From JANQFV01 sp964468185 (GTDB lineage: Bacteria; Planctomycetota; Phycisphaerae; UBA1845; Fen-1342): 64,000 nt of DNA. The notes below the pieces were generated by a model. That model saw nothing but the letters and a program-made list of their open reading frames with translations. It ran no database searches and had not been told where the DNA came from. Where the stretch lies: NCBI GenBank assembly GCA_964468185.1, contig CAYXTR010000003.1, positions 62,001-126,000 of the forward strand. The letters run 5' to 3'. A program made the translations under genes and the position numbers. Within the stretch, counting starts at the first letter, position 1, and each line of letters opens with the position of its first letter. Positions 8,858 to 17,435 of this stretch are shown here, piece by piece.

Positions 8858-10381
8858 ATGCCGGAGGCGACCAGCGCAGCGAGTGAGGCCGCCGCCGCCC
8901 AGGCCGCCCCGGAGTCGGGCGGCTCGTTACGTGGTCGGGCGTTGAAAGGTGCCGTCTGGACGGTTGGCGGCTACGGCTTCGGCCAGGTGCTACGCCTGGG
9001 CAGCAACCTGGTCCTGACGCGGCTGCTGTTCCCGGAAGTCTTCGGGCTGATGGCCCTGGTGAACGTTGTGCTGCAAGGGCTACAGATGTTCTCCGACATT
9101 GGGCTGGCCCCGAGCATCATTCAGCACAAACGTGGTGACGAACCTTCGTATCTGAACACGGCGTGGACAATTCAGATCATTCGCGGGATTGGGTTGTGGA
9201 TGATCTGTGTTGGACTGGCGTGGCCGCTCGCCCAATTCTACGGCGAAGCGACGTTGCTCTGGATTCTGCCGGTTTCCGGGCTCACCGCGGCGATCGCGGG
9301 ACTGAACTCGCCGGCGATCTTCGTCGCCAATCGTCGCCTGCATCTGCATTGGCTGACACTGCTCGAACTCGGCACCCAGGTGGCCGGCATTGCGGTGATG
9401 ATCGTCTGGGCGCTCATGTGGCCGAGCGTGTGGGCCCTGGTCGCAGGCGGCGTTGTATCCGCTGTCACGAAGATGTTGCTCAGTCACTTGCTGCTGCCCG
9501 GCGAGCGCTGTCGTCTGCAATGGAACGGCGAGGCAGCGCGCGCTTTGTTCACGTTCGGGCGCTGGATTTTCGTCAGCACGGTACTGACCTTCCTTGTTAC
9601 GCAAGGCGACCGGCTGATCTTCGGCAAGCTGCTCACGATGGAGCAGCTCGGCATCTACAGCATCGCAGTCATGATCAGTATGTTCCCGATACAGATTGTG
9701 CAGCGGCTGACGGGGATGGTCGTGTTTCCGGCCTACAGCGATGTGGTGCGGTCCGGTCGTGGACTAACCAGCGCGTTTCATCAGGCACGCCACCCACTGG
9801 TTATTCTGGGTGCCGTGCTTACGGCGGTGCTGATCGCAGACGGTCGCTGGGTCATCGAGTTTCTGTATGACGAGCGTTACGCGGGCGCCGGGTGGATGCT
9901 CCAACTCATCGCCGCCAGCATCCTGTTGCGCGTATTCGAAAGCACGAACGGCGCGGCGCTGCTGGCGGCGGGTAAGGCCGCGGAAGTGGCGGCCGGGAGC
10001 GCGGTCAAGCTGGTAGGCATGGCTGTACTGGTGCCGGTTGGCTGGTGGCTGGCTGGGTTACAGGGGGCCCTCGTCGCGCTGATCGGCGCAGAAGCGGCGA
10101 AGTATTGCCTGTCCGCACTACTTGTGCGGCGCTCGGGTCTGGATGTACTCACCCGCGACCTCGGAATCGTCCTCGGCGTGGCGGCGACTGCGGTGGTTGG
10201 CTGGGTCGCCGGGCAGATTCTTGAGAGCCGGGCCGGGGCGCATGTGCTCCTCACCGCAGCCGTGGTCGGCGTGTTGGTCACACTGCTCTGGCTGCCGGCG
10301 TTGTGGCCGGCCGGTCGGAGGTTGCTGGAACGCAAGTCGGGCCGTGATGTACGAGCCGCGGAGGTGCATTGTGGGGCGTAG
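8858..10381 (+). CDS. Oligosaccharide flippase, Wzx-like (MOP superfamily)
   Basis: This 507-residue polytopic protein is predicted to flip the lipid-linked repeat unit across the inner membrane. The opening LRGRALKGAVWTVGGYGFGQ, followed by RLGSNLVLTRLLFPEVFGLM, is the classic start of polysaccharide transporters of the RfbX/Wzx group, and about 12-14 hydrophobic segments follow. The first 30 residues are Ala/Glu-rich and probably cytoplasmic. The gene starts three bases after the WecG stop and runs 11 bases into the next glycosyltransferase gene. With a Wzz-type co-polymerase and a Wzy-like protein nearby it completes a Wzx/Wzy-dependent pathway. Confidence 0.9.
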   Translation: MPEATSAASEAAAAQAAPESGGSLRGRALKGAVWTVGGYGFGQVLRLGSNLVLTRLLFPEVFGLMALVNVVLQGLQMFSDIGLAPSIIQHKRGDEPSYLNTAWTIQIIRGIGLWMICVGLAWPLAQFYGEATLLWILPVSGLTAAIAGLNSPAIFVANRRLHLHWLTLLELGTQVAGIAVMIVWALMWPSVWALVAGGVVSAVTKMLLSHLLLPGERCRLQWNGEAARALFTFGRWIFVSTVLTFLVTQGDRLIFGKLLTMEQLGIYSIAVMISMFPIQIVQRLTGMVVFPAYSDVVRSGRGLTSAFHQARHPLVILGAVLTAVLIADGRWVIEFLYDERYAGAGWMLQLIAASILLRVFESTNGAALLAAGKAAEVAAGSAVKLVGMAVLVPVGWWLAGLQGALVALIGAEAAKYCLSALLVRRSGLDVLTRDLGIVLGVAATAVVGWVAGQILESRAGAHVLLTAAVVGVLVTLLWLPALWPAGRRLLERKSGRDVRAAEVHCGA

Positions 10382-11507
10382 GGCGGGTCGACCGTTACGA
10401 ATCACGTTCGTACTGCCCTATGCCGACATGTCGGGTGGCATACGGGTAGCGTCAATCTATGCGCAGCGGTTGCAGGAACGCGGCCACGACGTCTTCGCCG
10501 TATCGGTCCCGAAACGCCCCTACACGCTGCGTCAGCGCGCCGGGCACCTGGTGCGCGGGCGTTGGCCGCGGGTTCCACAGGGGCCTTCGCACTTTGAGAA
10601 CACGTCCGTGCCACATCATGTCATTGAACGCTCGCGTCCGGTCATGGACAAGGATGTCCCCGACGCAGACGTCGTCATCGCCACATGGTGGGAAACGGCC
10701 TACTGGATAAGTGAATTCTCCGGCCGAAAAGGTGTCCGAGCTCTCTTTCTGCAGGGTTACGAAGCCTGGACTCCAAAGCTGGCCGGTCTGATCGGCGGCG
10801 CCTGGCGGCTGCCGGTGCACAAGATCGCGGTGTCGCAATGGCTGGTAGGTCTTGCGGCGAGCAAGTTCGGCGACCCAAACGCGGGATTGGTGCCCAATGC
10901 CGTGGACCATGACCAGTTCAACGCGCCACCACGAGGTAAACAGCCGCAACCGACCATCGGTCTCCTGTACGCCACGGCAACATTCAAGGGTTGTGATATC
11001 AGTCTGCGCGCATTTGAAATGGCTTCACGCCGTGTCCCCAACGTGCGTCTGGTCAGCTTTGGCGCGCAGCCGGTATCGCCAGAGTTGCCGCTGCCAAGCC
11101 TTGCCCGGTACGTTCAGGCTCCGCCGCAGGACCAATTGCGAGAGCTCTATGCCGCATGCGATGCGTGGCTGTTTGGCAGCCGGCAGGAGGGATTTGGGTT
11201 GCCGATTCTCGAAGCGATGGCCTGTCGTACGCCGGTGATTGGCACGCCGGCCGGGGCCGCGCCGGAGCTGTTGCGCGATGGGCGCGGCATTCTGGTTCCC
11301 CCCGAAGATCCGAAGGCGATGGCTGAAGCCATAGAGCGCATTGCCCGGATGCCGGACGCAGACTGGCGTGATATGTCGGACAAGGCACACGCGGCCACTC
11401 AGTCCTATACGTGGGACGACGCGACCGACCTGTTTGAGGCCGAGTTGTATCGGGCAATTGACCGGAGTCAGCGTGGGGAAATCGCCGGGCAGGCGCGCAG
11501 TGCTTAG
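10371..11507 (+). CDS. GT4-family glycosyltransferase
   Basis: This 378-residue GT-B enzyme has the N-terminal motif ITFVLPYADMSGGIRVASIY, which includes the GG loop of GT4 enzymes. The C-terminal donor site contains GSRQEGFGLPILEAMACRTP followed by GTPAGAAPELL, the EX7E-type region of this family. It should transfer a hexose from a nucleotide sugar to the growing repeat unit; the sugar cannot be told. The frame is open much further upstream, but GTG 10371 has GGAGG at 10360-10364 six bases away and gives the normal length; ATG 10347 is an alternative. It overlaps the flippase by 11 bases and is followed three bases later by the polymerase gene. Confidence 0.9.
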   Translation: MGRRAGRPLRITFVLPYADMSGGIRVASIYAQRLQERGHDVFAVSVPKRPYTLRQRAGHLVRGRWPRVPQGPSHFENTSVPHHVIERSRPVMDKDVPDADVVIATWWETAYWISEFSGRKGVRALFLQGYEAWTPKLAGLIGGAWRLPVHKIAVSQWLVGLAASKFGDPNAGLVPNAVDHDQFNAPPRGKQPQPTIGLLYATATFKGCDISLRAFEMASRRVPNVRLVSFGAQPVSPELPLPSLARYVQAPPQDQLRELYAACDAWLFGSRQEGFGLPILEAMACRTPVIGTPAGAAPELLRDGRGILVPPEDPKAMAEAIERIARMPDADWRDMSDKAHAATQSYTWDDATDLFEAELYRAIDRSQRGEIAGQARSA

Positions 11508-11510
11508 ACG

Positions 11511-12878
11511 ATGACGTTTCTCGTACCAGCAACGATGTTCGGCTGGATCCCGGTGGTCCTGTTCATCTTCGCGACGCTGCCGCCGCGACGGGCCGTTATT
11601 GCATCGTTTCTGATTGCCTGGCTGTTTCTGCCCCTGGCGAGCTATTCGATCGGCGGTTTGCCGGACTATACAAAGATGAGCGCGACGTGTGCGGGGGTGC
11701 TCATGGCCACCGTCCTCTTCGATCCGGCGCGCTTCCTCTCGTTTCGGCTGCACTGGGCTGACCTGCCGGTGCTCGCCTGGTGTTGCGTGCCGATGATGTC
11801 TTCGCTCTCCAACGGGCTGGGGCCGTACGACGGCTTCTCCGCCACCCTCGGTCAAACAGTCAAATGGGGCTTCCCATATTTCATCGGCCGGCTGTATTTC
11901 TCGGACTGGAACGGGCTGAAAGAACTGGCCATCGGCATCTTCATCGGTGGGCTGGTGTACGTTCCGCTCTGCCTGTGGGAAATCCGCATGAGCCCGCAAC
12001 TCCACTACCAGCTCTACGGCTTCCGCGTCGGCGGGTTTCACGAGACGTATCGCTTCGGCGGCTGGCGGCCACTGGTCTTCATGTACACCGGCCTGATGGT
12101 CTCGATGTGGATGGTAGCGGCCAGTTTGACCGGCTTCTGGCTGTGGTGGAGCCGCACGCTGCCGCGCCGCGTGAACGGCATCCCGACATTGTGGCTCGTC
12201 GCGGCACTGCTCATCACAACCGTGCTGTGTAAATCGCTGGGAGCCCTGGCGCTGTTGTGCGTCGGCATCGGTGCGCTCGTCGCCACGAAGTGGACCCGGT
12301 CGCGGATCTGGGTCGCCGGTCTGCTCGTCATACCTGTGCTCTACATGACGGCGCGCACGGCGGGCGAGTGGTCCGCGGATGAACTCGTGAATGCCGCAGC
12401 GATGATCAGCGAAGACCGTGCGGCTTCGCTGGAAACACGCCTGACGATGGAAGACCGCCTCACCGAAAAAGCTCTGCGGCAGCCCGTCTTCGGCTGGGGC
12501 GGCTGGGGCCGTAACCGCGTATACGACACGCGCTCGGGTGTGGATATCACGATCACGGACGGGCTGTGGGTCCTCGCCCTGGGCGTCAATGGCGTGGTCG
12601 GGCTCGCGGCACTGACCGGCGCACAATTGATGCCAATCGTCCTGCTCCTGCGTCGGATCCCAGCCCGACTGTGGAGCCAACCGATGGTCGCCGCGGCTCC
12701 GGTCCTGGCGCTGCTGCTGGCACTCTACGCGATCGACAACCTCATGAACGCGATGGTGAACCCCATCTACATGCTGGTTGCCGGTGGGCTGACGGCCACG
12801 CTGGTGCGCGTACGTCTGCGACAACCCGTCACGCGCATGCGCGCCATGCCGCACGCCGTACACGCCTCACCGCGGTGA
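11511..12878 (+). CDS. O-antigen polymerase/ligase-like membrane protein (Wzy-like)
   Basis: This 455-residue protein has about eleven hydrophobic segments and one large polar loop at roughly residues 285-355. That loop contains EDRLTEKALRQPVFGWGGWG followed later by TDGLWVLALGVNG, the layout of Wzy polymerases and O-antigen ligases. The role would be periplasmic joining of repeat units. Sequence conservation in this family is low, so the call rests on topology, the loop motif and the genes around it. Its 3' end overlaps by 12 bases the oppositely transcribed glycosyltransferase, leaving no room for a terminator. Confidence 0.75.
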   Translation: MTFLVPATMFGWIPVVLFIFATLPPRRAVIASFLIAWLFLPLASYSIGGLPDYTKMSATCAGVLMATVLFDPARFLSFRLHWADLPVLAWCCVPMMSSLSNGLGPYDGFSATLGQTVKWGFPYFIGRLYFSDWNGLKELAIGIFIGGLVYVPLCLWEIRMSPQLHYQLYGFRVGGFHETYRFGGWRPLVFMYTGLMVSMWMVAASLTGFWLWWSRTLPRRVNGIPTLWLVAALLITTVLCKSLGALALLCVGIGALVATKWTRSRIWVAGLLVIPVLYMTARTAGEWSADELVNAAAMISEDRAASLETRLTMEDRLTEKALRQPVFGWGGWGRNRVYDTRSGVDITITDGLWVLALGVNGVVGLAALTGAQLMPIVLLLRRIPARLWSQPMVAAAPVLALLLALYAIDNLMNAMVNPIYMLVAGGLTATLVRVRLRQPVTRMRAMPHAVHASPR

Positions 12879-13898
12879 GGTGACCAGCTTCGAGACCGGC
12901 TTGGCTGCTTCCAGCAGCGCTGGGTTCTCGACCGGCCGCGAGCCAAACCCCGTAAGGAATACACTGTGACGGATGGTGTCCGACAACAGATGCGGCGGAT
13001 CAACGTCCGGCTGACCGCGAAGCAGCCGAATCACGTGCCGCAGACACAGACCGATAATGCGGGCCGCATCCATCAGCACCGCCTTCGTCGGGCCGTAGCG
13101 TTTGAGTGTGAACTGGCGGCGAGCCTGGAGCCAGTATTTCGGCCGGCGTTTCGGACGCGCATCCGCAGAGCGCACGCCGGTGGTTTGCCCCTCCAGGTGC
13201 ACGATGCGCGCAGTGGGTACATACCACGTCTGCCAGCCGGCGCGGGCAGCGCGCAGACACAGATCCACGTCATCGAAATAGGTGAACAGCTCCTCGTCGA
13301 GCAGGCCAATCTGCTCGAGCACCGCGCGCCGCACAATCAGTGCGGCGCCGGAGACCCAGTCCGTCTGGCAGATCGCATCCGGAATCGGCCGTGCGACGCT
13401 GCCATGCACCAATCGCCGACTCACCGGTCCAAACCGCAACGCGCTTTCAAACTGATTCAAGACCGTGAAGAACCGGAATGCAGAGCACTGCGGGCGGCCG
13501 TCCGGAAACTCGAGCCGACTGCCGGCCATTCCCGCGCGCGGATGTGCGTCCATGAATTCGACCAGCGTCCGCAGGGCCCCGGGATGCACGATCGTGTCGG
13601 CATTGAGCAGCAGGAAGTACCGCGGCGGGTTCGGGGTGTCGAGCGCCGCCCGCAGGATCACATTATTGCCCCCTGTGAAGCCGCGATTGGGATGAATCGC
13701 CGTCAACTCCGCCCAGTCACGCCAGCCGTTGTCATCGATGGCCTGCTGGATCCTGTCGGCGGAGTCGTCGCCGGTACCGTTCTCGCAGATCGCAACGCGC
13801 ACGCTGGGACCGGTGTTGATCTCGCTCGTGAGCGAGTGCAGGCAATCGATGGTCAGATGGGCGACGCGGTAATTGACGATGACAACCAACAGATCCAT
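12867..13898 (-). CDS. GT2-family glycosyltransferase (rhamnosyltransferase-like)
   Basis: This 343-residue enzyme has a GT-A fold. It starts MDLLVVIVNYRVAHLTIDCL, then HPNRGFTGGNNVILRAAL, the metal site LLLNADT, WVSGAALIVRR and LFTYFDDVDLCLRAARAGW, the order seen in WcaA/RfbF-type rhamnosyltransferases. It probably acts at the cytoplasmic membrane face in the same pathway. It is the only gene of the first 23.9 kb on the - strand, so it needs its own promoter in the 197-base gap upstream (13899-14095), which it shares with the divergent cytidylyltransferase gene. The start at 13898 is supported by GGAG six bases upstream on the - strand. Confidence 0.9.
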   Translation of the reverse strand: MDLLVVIVNYRVAHLTIDCLHSLTSEINTGPSVRVAICENGTGDDSADRIQQAIDDNGWRDWAELTAIHPNRGFTGGNNVILRAALDTPNPPRYFLLLNADTIVHPGALRTLVEFMDAHPRAGMAGSRLEFPDGRPQCSAFRFFTVLNQFESALRFGPVSRRLVHGSVARPIPDAICQTDWVSGAALIVRRAVLEQIGLLDEELFTYFDDVDLCLRAARAGWQTWYVPTARIVHLEGQTTGVRSADARPKRRPKYWLQARRQFTLKRYGPTKAVLMDAARIIGLCLRHVIRLLRGQPDVDPPHLLSDTIRHSVFLTGFGSRPVENPALLEAAKPVSKLVTSPR

Positions 13899-14095
13899 CG
13901 ACCGCTCCATGCAGGGACGACTCGGTGGGTGGCGTGCGCGCAACGCGACTCAGGTCGGCGGCCGCATCGCCCGACGTTAACTCTGGTCGGGCAACCCGCG
14001 TGTGTGACCGGTCCGAAAGCGCCGATTCTGCGCGTCAATTATGTGACGTCCCGGTCGGCAGCCACCTGCGCACGTGTCAACTAAGGAGAAACGCC

Positions 14096-14920
14096 GTGAG
14101 TATCGAACCTGCCCAGACGCCCGTCTTCGTGCTGTGTGGCGGTCTTGGAACGCGTCTGCGGGAAGAGACCGAGATACGCCCGAAGCCTATGGTGCCGATC
14201 GGCGACCATCCCATCCTCTGGCACATCATGCAACTCTACGCGCGCCACGGCTTTCGGCGGTTCATTCTGTGCCTGGGCTACAAGAAGGAAGTGATCAAGT
14301 CGTACTTCCTGAACTATGCCTCGATGAACAGCGATTTCACCGTCGAGCTGAAGACCAATAACCTCACCGTGCATTCAATCGATCATGATCAGGATTGGGA
14401 GGTCACGCTGGCCGACACCGGCGATGAGACCATGACCGGGGCCCGCGTGGCCCGCGCCGCCGAACGGTACTTCAACGACGAGGAGCACTTTGCCGTCACG
14501 TATGGCGATGGTCTGACGGACGCGAACCTGCGGGACGAGTTCGAGTACCACATGGGACACGGCAAGATCGGAACGGTGCTGGGGGTGAATCCGCCGTCGC
14601 GTTTTGGCGAGTTGAAACTCAATGGCAACAGTGTTCTGAAGTTCGACGAGAAGCCGGAGTTCACGGAGAAGTGGATCAACGGCGGGTATTTCCTGTTTCG
14701 ACGTGAGTTTCTCGACTACTTGTCGACGGAACAGAGCTGTGTGCTCGAACGGAAGCCGCTGGTGCAGCTCGCCGACGATGACCAGCTTAGCATGTACAAG
14801 CTGAAGGGCTTCTGGGCGTGCATGGATACGCAGCGTGACCGGGAGTATCTGACCGGGCTGTGGGAGTCCGGCAAAGCGCCCTGGGCCACCGCACCGCAAA
14901 TGCAGGAGAGTGGGGCGTGA
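14096..14920 (+). CDS. rfbF: Glucose-1-phosphate cytidylyltransferase
   Basis: This 274-residue enzyme makes CDP-glucose from CTP and glucose-1-phosphate. The active-site loop LCGGLGTRLREETEIRPKPM is intact, and GDHPILWHIMQLYARHGF, VTYGDGLTDANL and the acceptor-side KPEFTEKWINGGYF are typical of RfbF/DdhA, with normal length for the family. The start is GTG 14096, with AAGGAGA at 14083-14089; the frame is open further upstream, but that extension has no family similarity. It overlaps the CDP-glucose dehydratase gene by four bases. It supplies the first step of the CDP-6-deoxyhexose branch encoded by the next genes. Confidence 0.95.
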   Translation: MSIEPAQTPVFVLCGGLGTRLREETEIRPKPMVPIGDHPILWHIMQLYARHGFRRFILCLGYKKEVIKSYFLNYASMNSDFTVELKTNNLTVHSIDHDQDWEVTLADTGDETMTGARVARAAERYFNDEEHFAVTYGDGLTDANLRDEFEYHMGHGKIGTVLGVNPPSRFGELKLNGNSVLKFDEKPEFTEKWINGGYFLFRREFLDYLSTEQSCVLERKPLVQLADDDQLSMYKLKGFWACMDTQRDREYLTGLWESGKAPWATAPQMQESGA

Positions 14921-15942
14921 GCGAGAACTGGCAGGGAAAACGCGTATTCGTGACGGGGGCGACCGGCCTGGTCGGGAGCTGCCTGGTCGAGACGTTACTG
15001 GGGCGCGGCGCGCAGGTTGTCACGCTGGTGCGCGACTGGGATCCGCAGAGCGAGCTCATTCGCAGTGGCCTGATTCACCGGACGAGCGTGGTCAGCGGCG
15101 CGCTCGAGGACTTTGCCACGGTCGAACGCGCGATCAACATGCACGAAATCGAAGTCGTGTTCCATCTGGGGGCACAGACGATCGTTGGCGTGGGCCTGCG
15201 CAACCCGCTGGGCACGTTCGAGAGCAACATCCGCGGCACGTACAACCTGCTGGAAGTGTGTCGGCTGCACGCGGGACTCGTGAAGAGCGTGGTCGTGGCC
15301 TCCAGCGACAAGGCATACGGCACGTGCGACACACTGCCCTATACGGAAGACGCCCCGCCGCTGGGTCGACATCCATACGACGTGTCCAAGTCGTGCACTG
15401 ATCTGATCGCGCAGGCGTACTATCACACGTACGAGCTGCCGGTCGTAGTGGCCCGTTGCGGAAACATCTATGGCCCCGGCGACTTGAACTGGAGCCGGAT
15501 CGTGCCCGGCACGATTCGCAGCTTGTATCGAGGTGAGCAGCCCATCATTCGCAGCGATGGCAAGTTCCTGCGCGACTATGTATACGTGCGCGATGCGGTC
15601 GGTGCGTATCTGACGATGGCGGAACAGAGCGGGCGGGAAGACGTCGCGGGTCAGGCGTTCAACTTCGGGCCGGGGCGGCCGCTGACGGTGCTCGAAGTCG
15701 TTGAGCAAATTGTCGACGTGATGGAGCGGCGCGATCTGCCGCCCGTGATTCTGGACCAGGCAAAGGGGGAGATTCGCGATCAATATCTTTCGTCGGAGAA
15801 GGCGCAGCGCGTCCTCGCCTGGCAGCCGCAGTACGACTTCCGTGCCGGGCTGGAGGAAACCGTTGATTGGTACGTGCGCTTTCTTGATGAGGAGGCACAA
15901 GCCGGCCAGCCGGTCGCAGGTGCACGAGTACCGCAGGCATGA
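14917..15942 (+). CDS. rfbG: CDP-glucose 4,6-dehydratase
   Basis: This 341-residue short-chain dehydrogenase/reductase converts CDP-glucose to CDP-4-keto-6-deoxyglucose. It has the NAD-binding motif VTGATGLVGS, the SSDKAYG active-site stretch and the catalytic YDVSK (Tyr-x3-Lys), then the NIYGPGDLNWSRIVPG segment that distinguishes this group. The start is GTG 14917 with GGAG eight bases upstream, overlapping rfbF by GTGA; the end overlaps the epimerase by ATGA. This tight packing argues for one pathway unit. The next two genes probably epimerise and reduce the keto sugar. Confidence 0.92.
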   Translation: MSENWQGKRVFVTGATGLVGSCLVETLLGRGAQVVTLVRDWDPQSELIRSGLIHRTSVVSGALEDFATVERAINMHEIEVVFHLGAQTIVGVGLRNPLGTFESNIRGTYNLLEVCRLHAGLVKSVVVASSDKAYGTCDTLPYTEDAPPLGRHPYDVSKSCTDLIAQAYYHTYELPVVVARCGNIYGPGDLNWSRIVPGTIRSLYRGEQPIIRSDGKFLRDYVYVRDAVGAYLTMAEQSGREDVAGQAFNFGPGRPLTVLEVVEQIVDVMERRDLPPVILDQAKGEIRDQYLSSEKAQRVLAWQPQYDFRAGLEETVDWYVRFLDEEAQAGQPVAGARVPQA

Positions 15943-16487
15943 TCTTCACGGAGACCTCGATTCCGGGCGCGTATGTCATTGAGCTCGAGCCGCGCGGCGA
16001 CGAGCGGGGGTTCTTCGCGCGCGTGTATTGTGAGCGGGAGTTCACGGAGCAAGGCCTCAGCACCAACTTCGTCCAGGTGAACAACTCGCTGAGCGCCGTC
16101 AAGGGCACGCTGCGCGGCATGCACTATCAGCTCGCGCCGAGCGCCGAGACCAAACTGGTGCGCTGCATTCGCGGGGCGCTGTGGGATGTCGTGCTCGATC
16201 TGCGGCCTGACAGCGGGACGTTTGGCAAGTGGTACGGCGCGGAGCTGACCGCCGACAACCGGAAGATGATGTACGTGCCAAAGGGCTGCGCGCATGGGTT
16301 CATCACGGTGACTGAGAACAGCGAGGTGCTCTACTTCGTCGACGCGTTCTACGCTCCCCAGCTCGAACGTGGCGTACGGTGGGATGATCCGCGCTTCGGC
16401 ATCGAGTGGCCGACGGCGCCACACCTGATCTCGGAGCGCGATCAGCAGCATCCGAATTTCGATCCCGAACACCATCTGCAAGCGTAG
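15939..16487 (+). CDS. RmlC-like sugar 3,5-epimerase
   Basis: This 182-residue cupin belongs to the dTDP-4-dehydrorhamnose 3,5-epimerase family. Conserved parts are ERGFFARVYC, the catalytic-His region KGTLRGMHYQ, VVLDLRPDSGTFGKWYG and PKGCAHGFITV. RmlC acts on dTDP-sugars, but this gene is inserted in a CDP-sugar cassette and overlaps the dehydratase gene by four bases. Its substrate is therefore more likely CDP-4-keto-6-deoxyglucose, as for epimerases of CDP-6-deoxyaltrose pathways. No rmlA or rmlB is visible in the window, which supports that reading. Confidence 0.88.
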   Translation: MIFTETSIPGAYVIELEPRGDERGFFARVYCEREFTEQGLSTNFVQVNNSLSAVKGTLRGMHYQLAPSAETKLVRCIRGALWDVVLDLRPDSGTFGKWYGAELTADNRKMMYVPKGCAHGFITVTENSEVLYFVDAFYAPQLERGVRWDDPRFGIEWPTAPHLISERDQQHPNFDPEHHLQA

Positions 16488-16496
16488 GAAGCTCGT

Positions 16497-17435
16497 ATGA
16501 AGATCCTCTTCACAGGCGCAAGCTCGCTCACGGGCTGCTGGTTCGTTCGCGAACTGGCCGCGCGCCGCCATGAGGTCACGGCGATCTTCCGTCGCCCGCG
16601 ACGTGCGTACACTGCACAGCGCGCCCAGCGCGTCGAGCTCGCCAGCGAGCGGTGCCAGCCGGTGCACGAATGTTCATTCGGCGATGAACGCTTTCTGAAA
16701 CTGGTGCGCGACGGCGGTCCGTGGGATGTGCTCTGCCATCACGCTGCGGACGTCACCGACTACAAGAGCCCTGACTTTGATCCGGTCGCGGCCGTGGCCA
16801 GCAACACGCGCAACCTGCGGACAGTGCTGGAGGCGCTCGCTGAAAGCGGTTGCACACGGGTCGTGCTGACGGGCAGCGTGTTCGAGCCGGGTGAGGGGGC
16901 GGGTTCGGACGAGTTGCGCGCCGTTTCGCCCTACGGGCTGTCAAAGGGACTGACGTCGCAGGTGTTCCGGCATTATGTGCGTGAGTCCGGGCTGCGTCTG
17001 GGACGCTTCGTCATTGCCAACCCGTTCGGGCCGTACGAGGAGCCGCGGTTCACGACGTATCTGGCGCGGACCTGGCGCAACGGTCAGGCGGCCAGCGTGC
17101 GCACGCCGGCGTATGTGCGAGACAATGTCCACGTTTCGTTGCTGGCGCGCGCATATGGGGCGTTCGTGGATCAACTTGCAACTGATGCGGGCTACGAGCA
17201 GATCAACCCGAGCCAGTACGTCGAATCTCAGGGGGCCTTCGCCGAGCGCTTTGCGCGGGCGATGAGGCCCCGGCTGGGGCTACTGTGCGAACTCGCGCTC
17301 TGTGAGCAAACGGAGTTCCCGGAACCCAAGCTGCGTATCAATACGGATCCCGTCGACGCTGCCGCGCTCGAATGGAACGAAGAACAGGCGTGGGACGAGC
17401 TAGCCATGTACTACCAGGAGATGCCGCTTTCATGA
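16497..17435 (+). CDS. NAD-dependent epimerase/dehydratase (probable CDP-4-keto-sugar reductase)
   Basis: This 312-residue extended SDR protein has the dinucleotide motif FTGASSLTGC, a serine in TGSVFEPG and the catalytic pair in YGLSK. It continues with FVIANPFGPYEEPRF, usual for sugar-nucleotide reductases and epimerases. It follows the epimerase gene after nine bases and overlaps the next glycosyltransferase by four. By position it should finish the CDP-6-deoxyhexose by reducing the 4-keto group; the final stereochemistry cannot be read from the sequence. Confidence 0.8.
   Translation: MKILFTGASSLTGCWFVRELAARRHEVTAIFRRPRRAYTAQRAQRVELASERCQPVHECSFGDERFLKLVRDGGPWDVLCHHAADVTDYKSPDFDPVAAVASNTRNLRTVLEALAESGCTRVVLTGSVFEPGEGAGSDELRAVSPYGLSKGLTSQVFRHYVRESGLRLGRFVIANPFGPYEEPRFTTYLARTWRNGQAASVRTPAYVRDNVHVSLLARAYGAFVDQLATDAGYEQINPSQYVESQGAFAERFARAMRPRLGLLCELALCEQTEFPEPKLRINTDPVDAAALEWNEEQAWDELAMYYQEMPLS

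Noticed and set aside
11025..12863. Long open frame on the - strand opposite the Wzy-like and GT4 genes
   Set aside because: Its translation is rich in Arg, His and Gln without any domain, while the + strand frames show clear glycosyltransferase and membrane-protein features. It is an antisense effect of GC-rich codon bias.
12966..14084. Open + strand frame of over 370 codons opposite the reversed GT2 gene
   Set aside because: The - strand carries a full GT2 motif set in the right order; the + frame has no recognisable motif.
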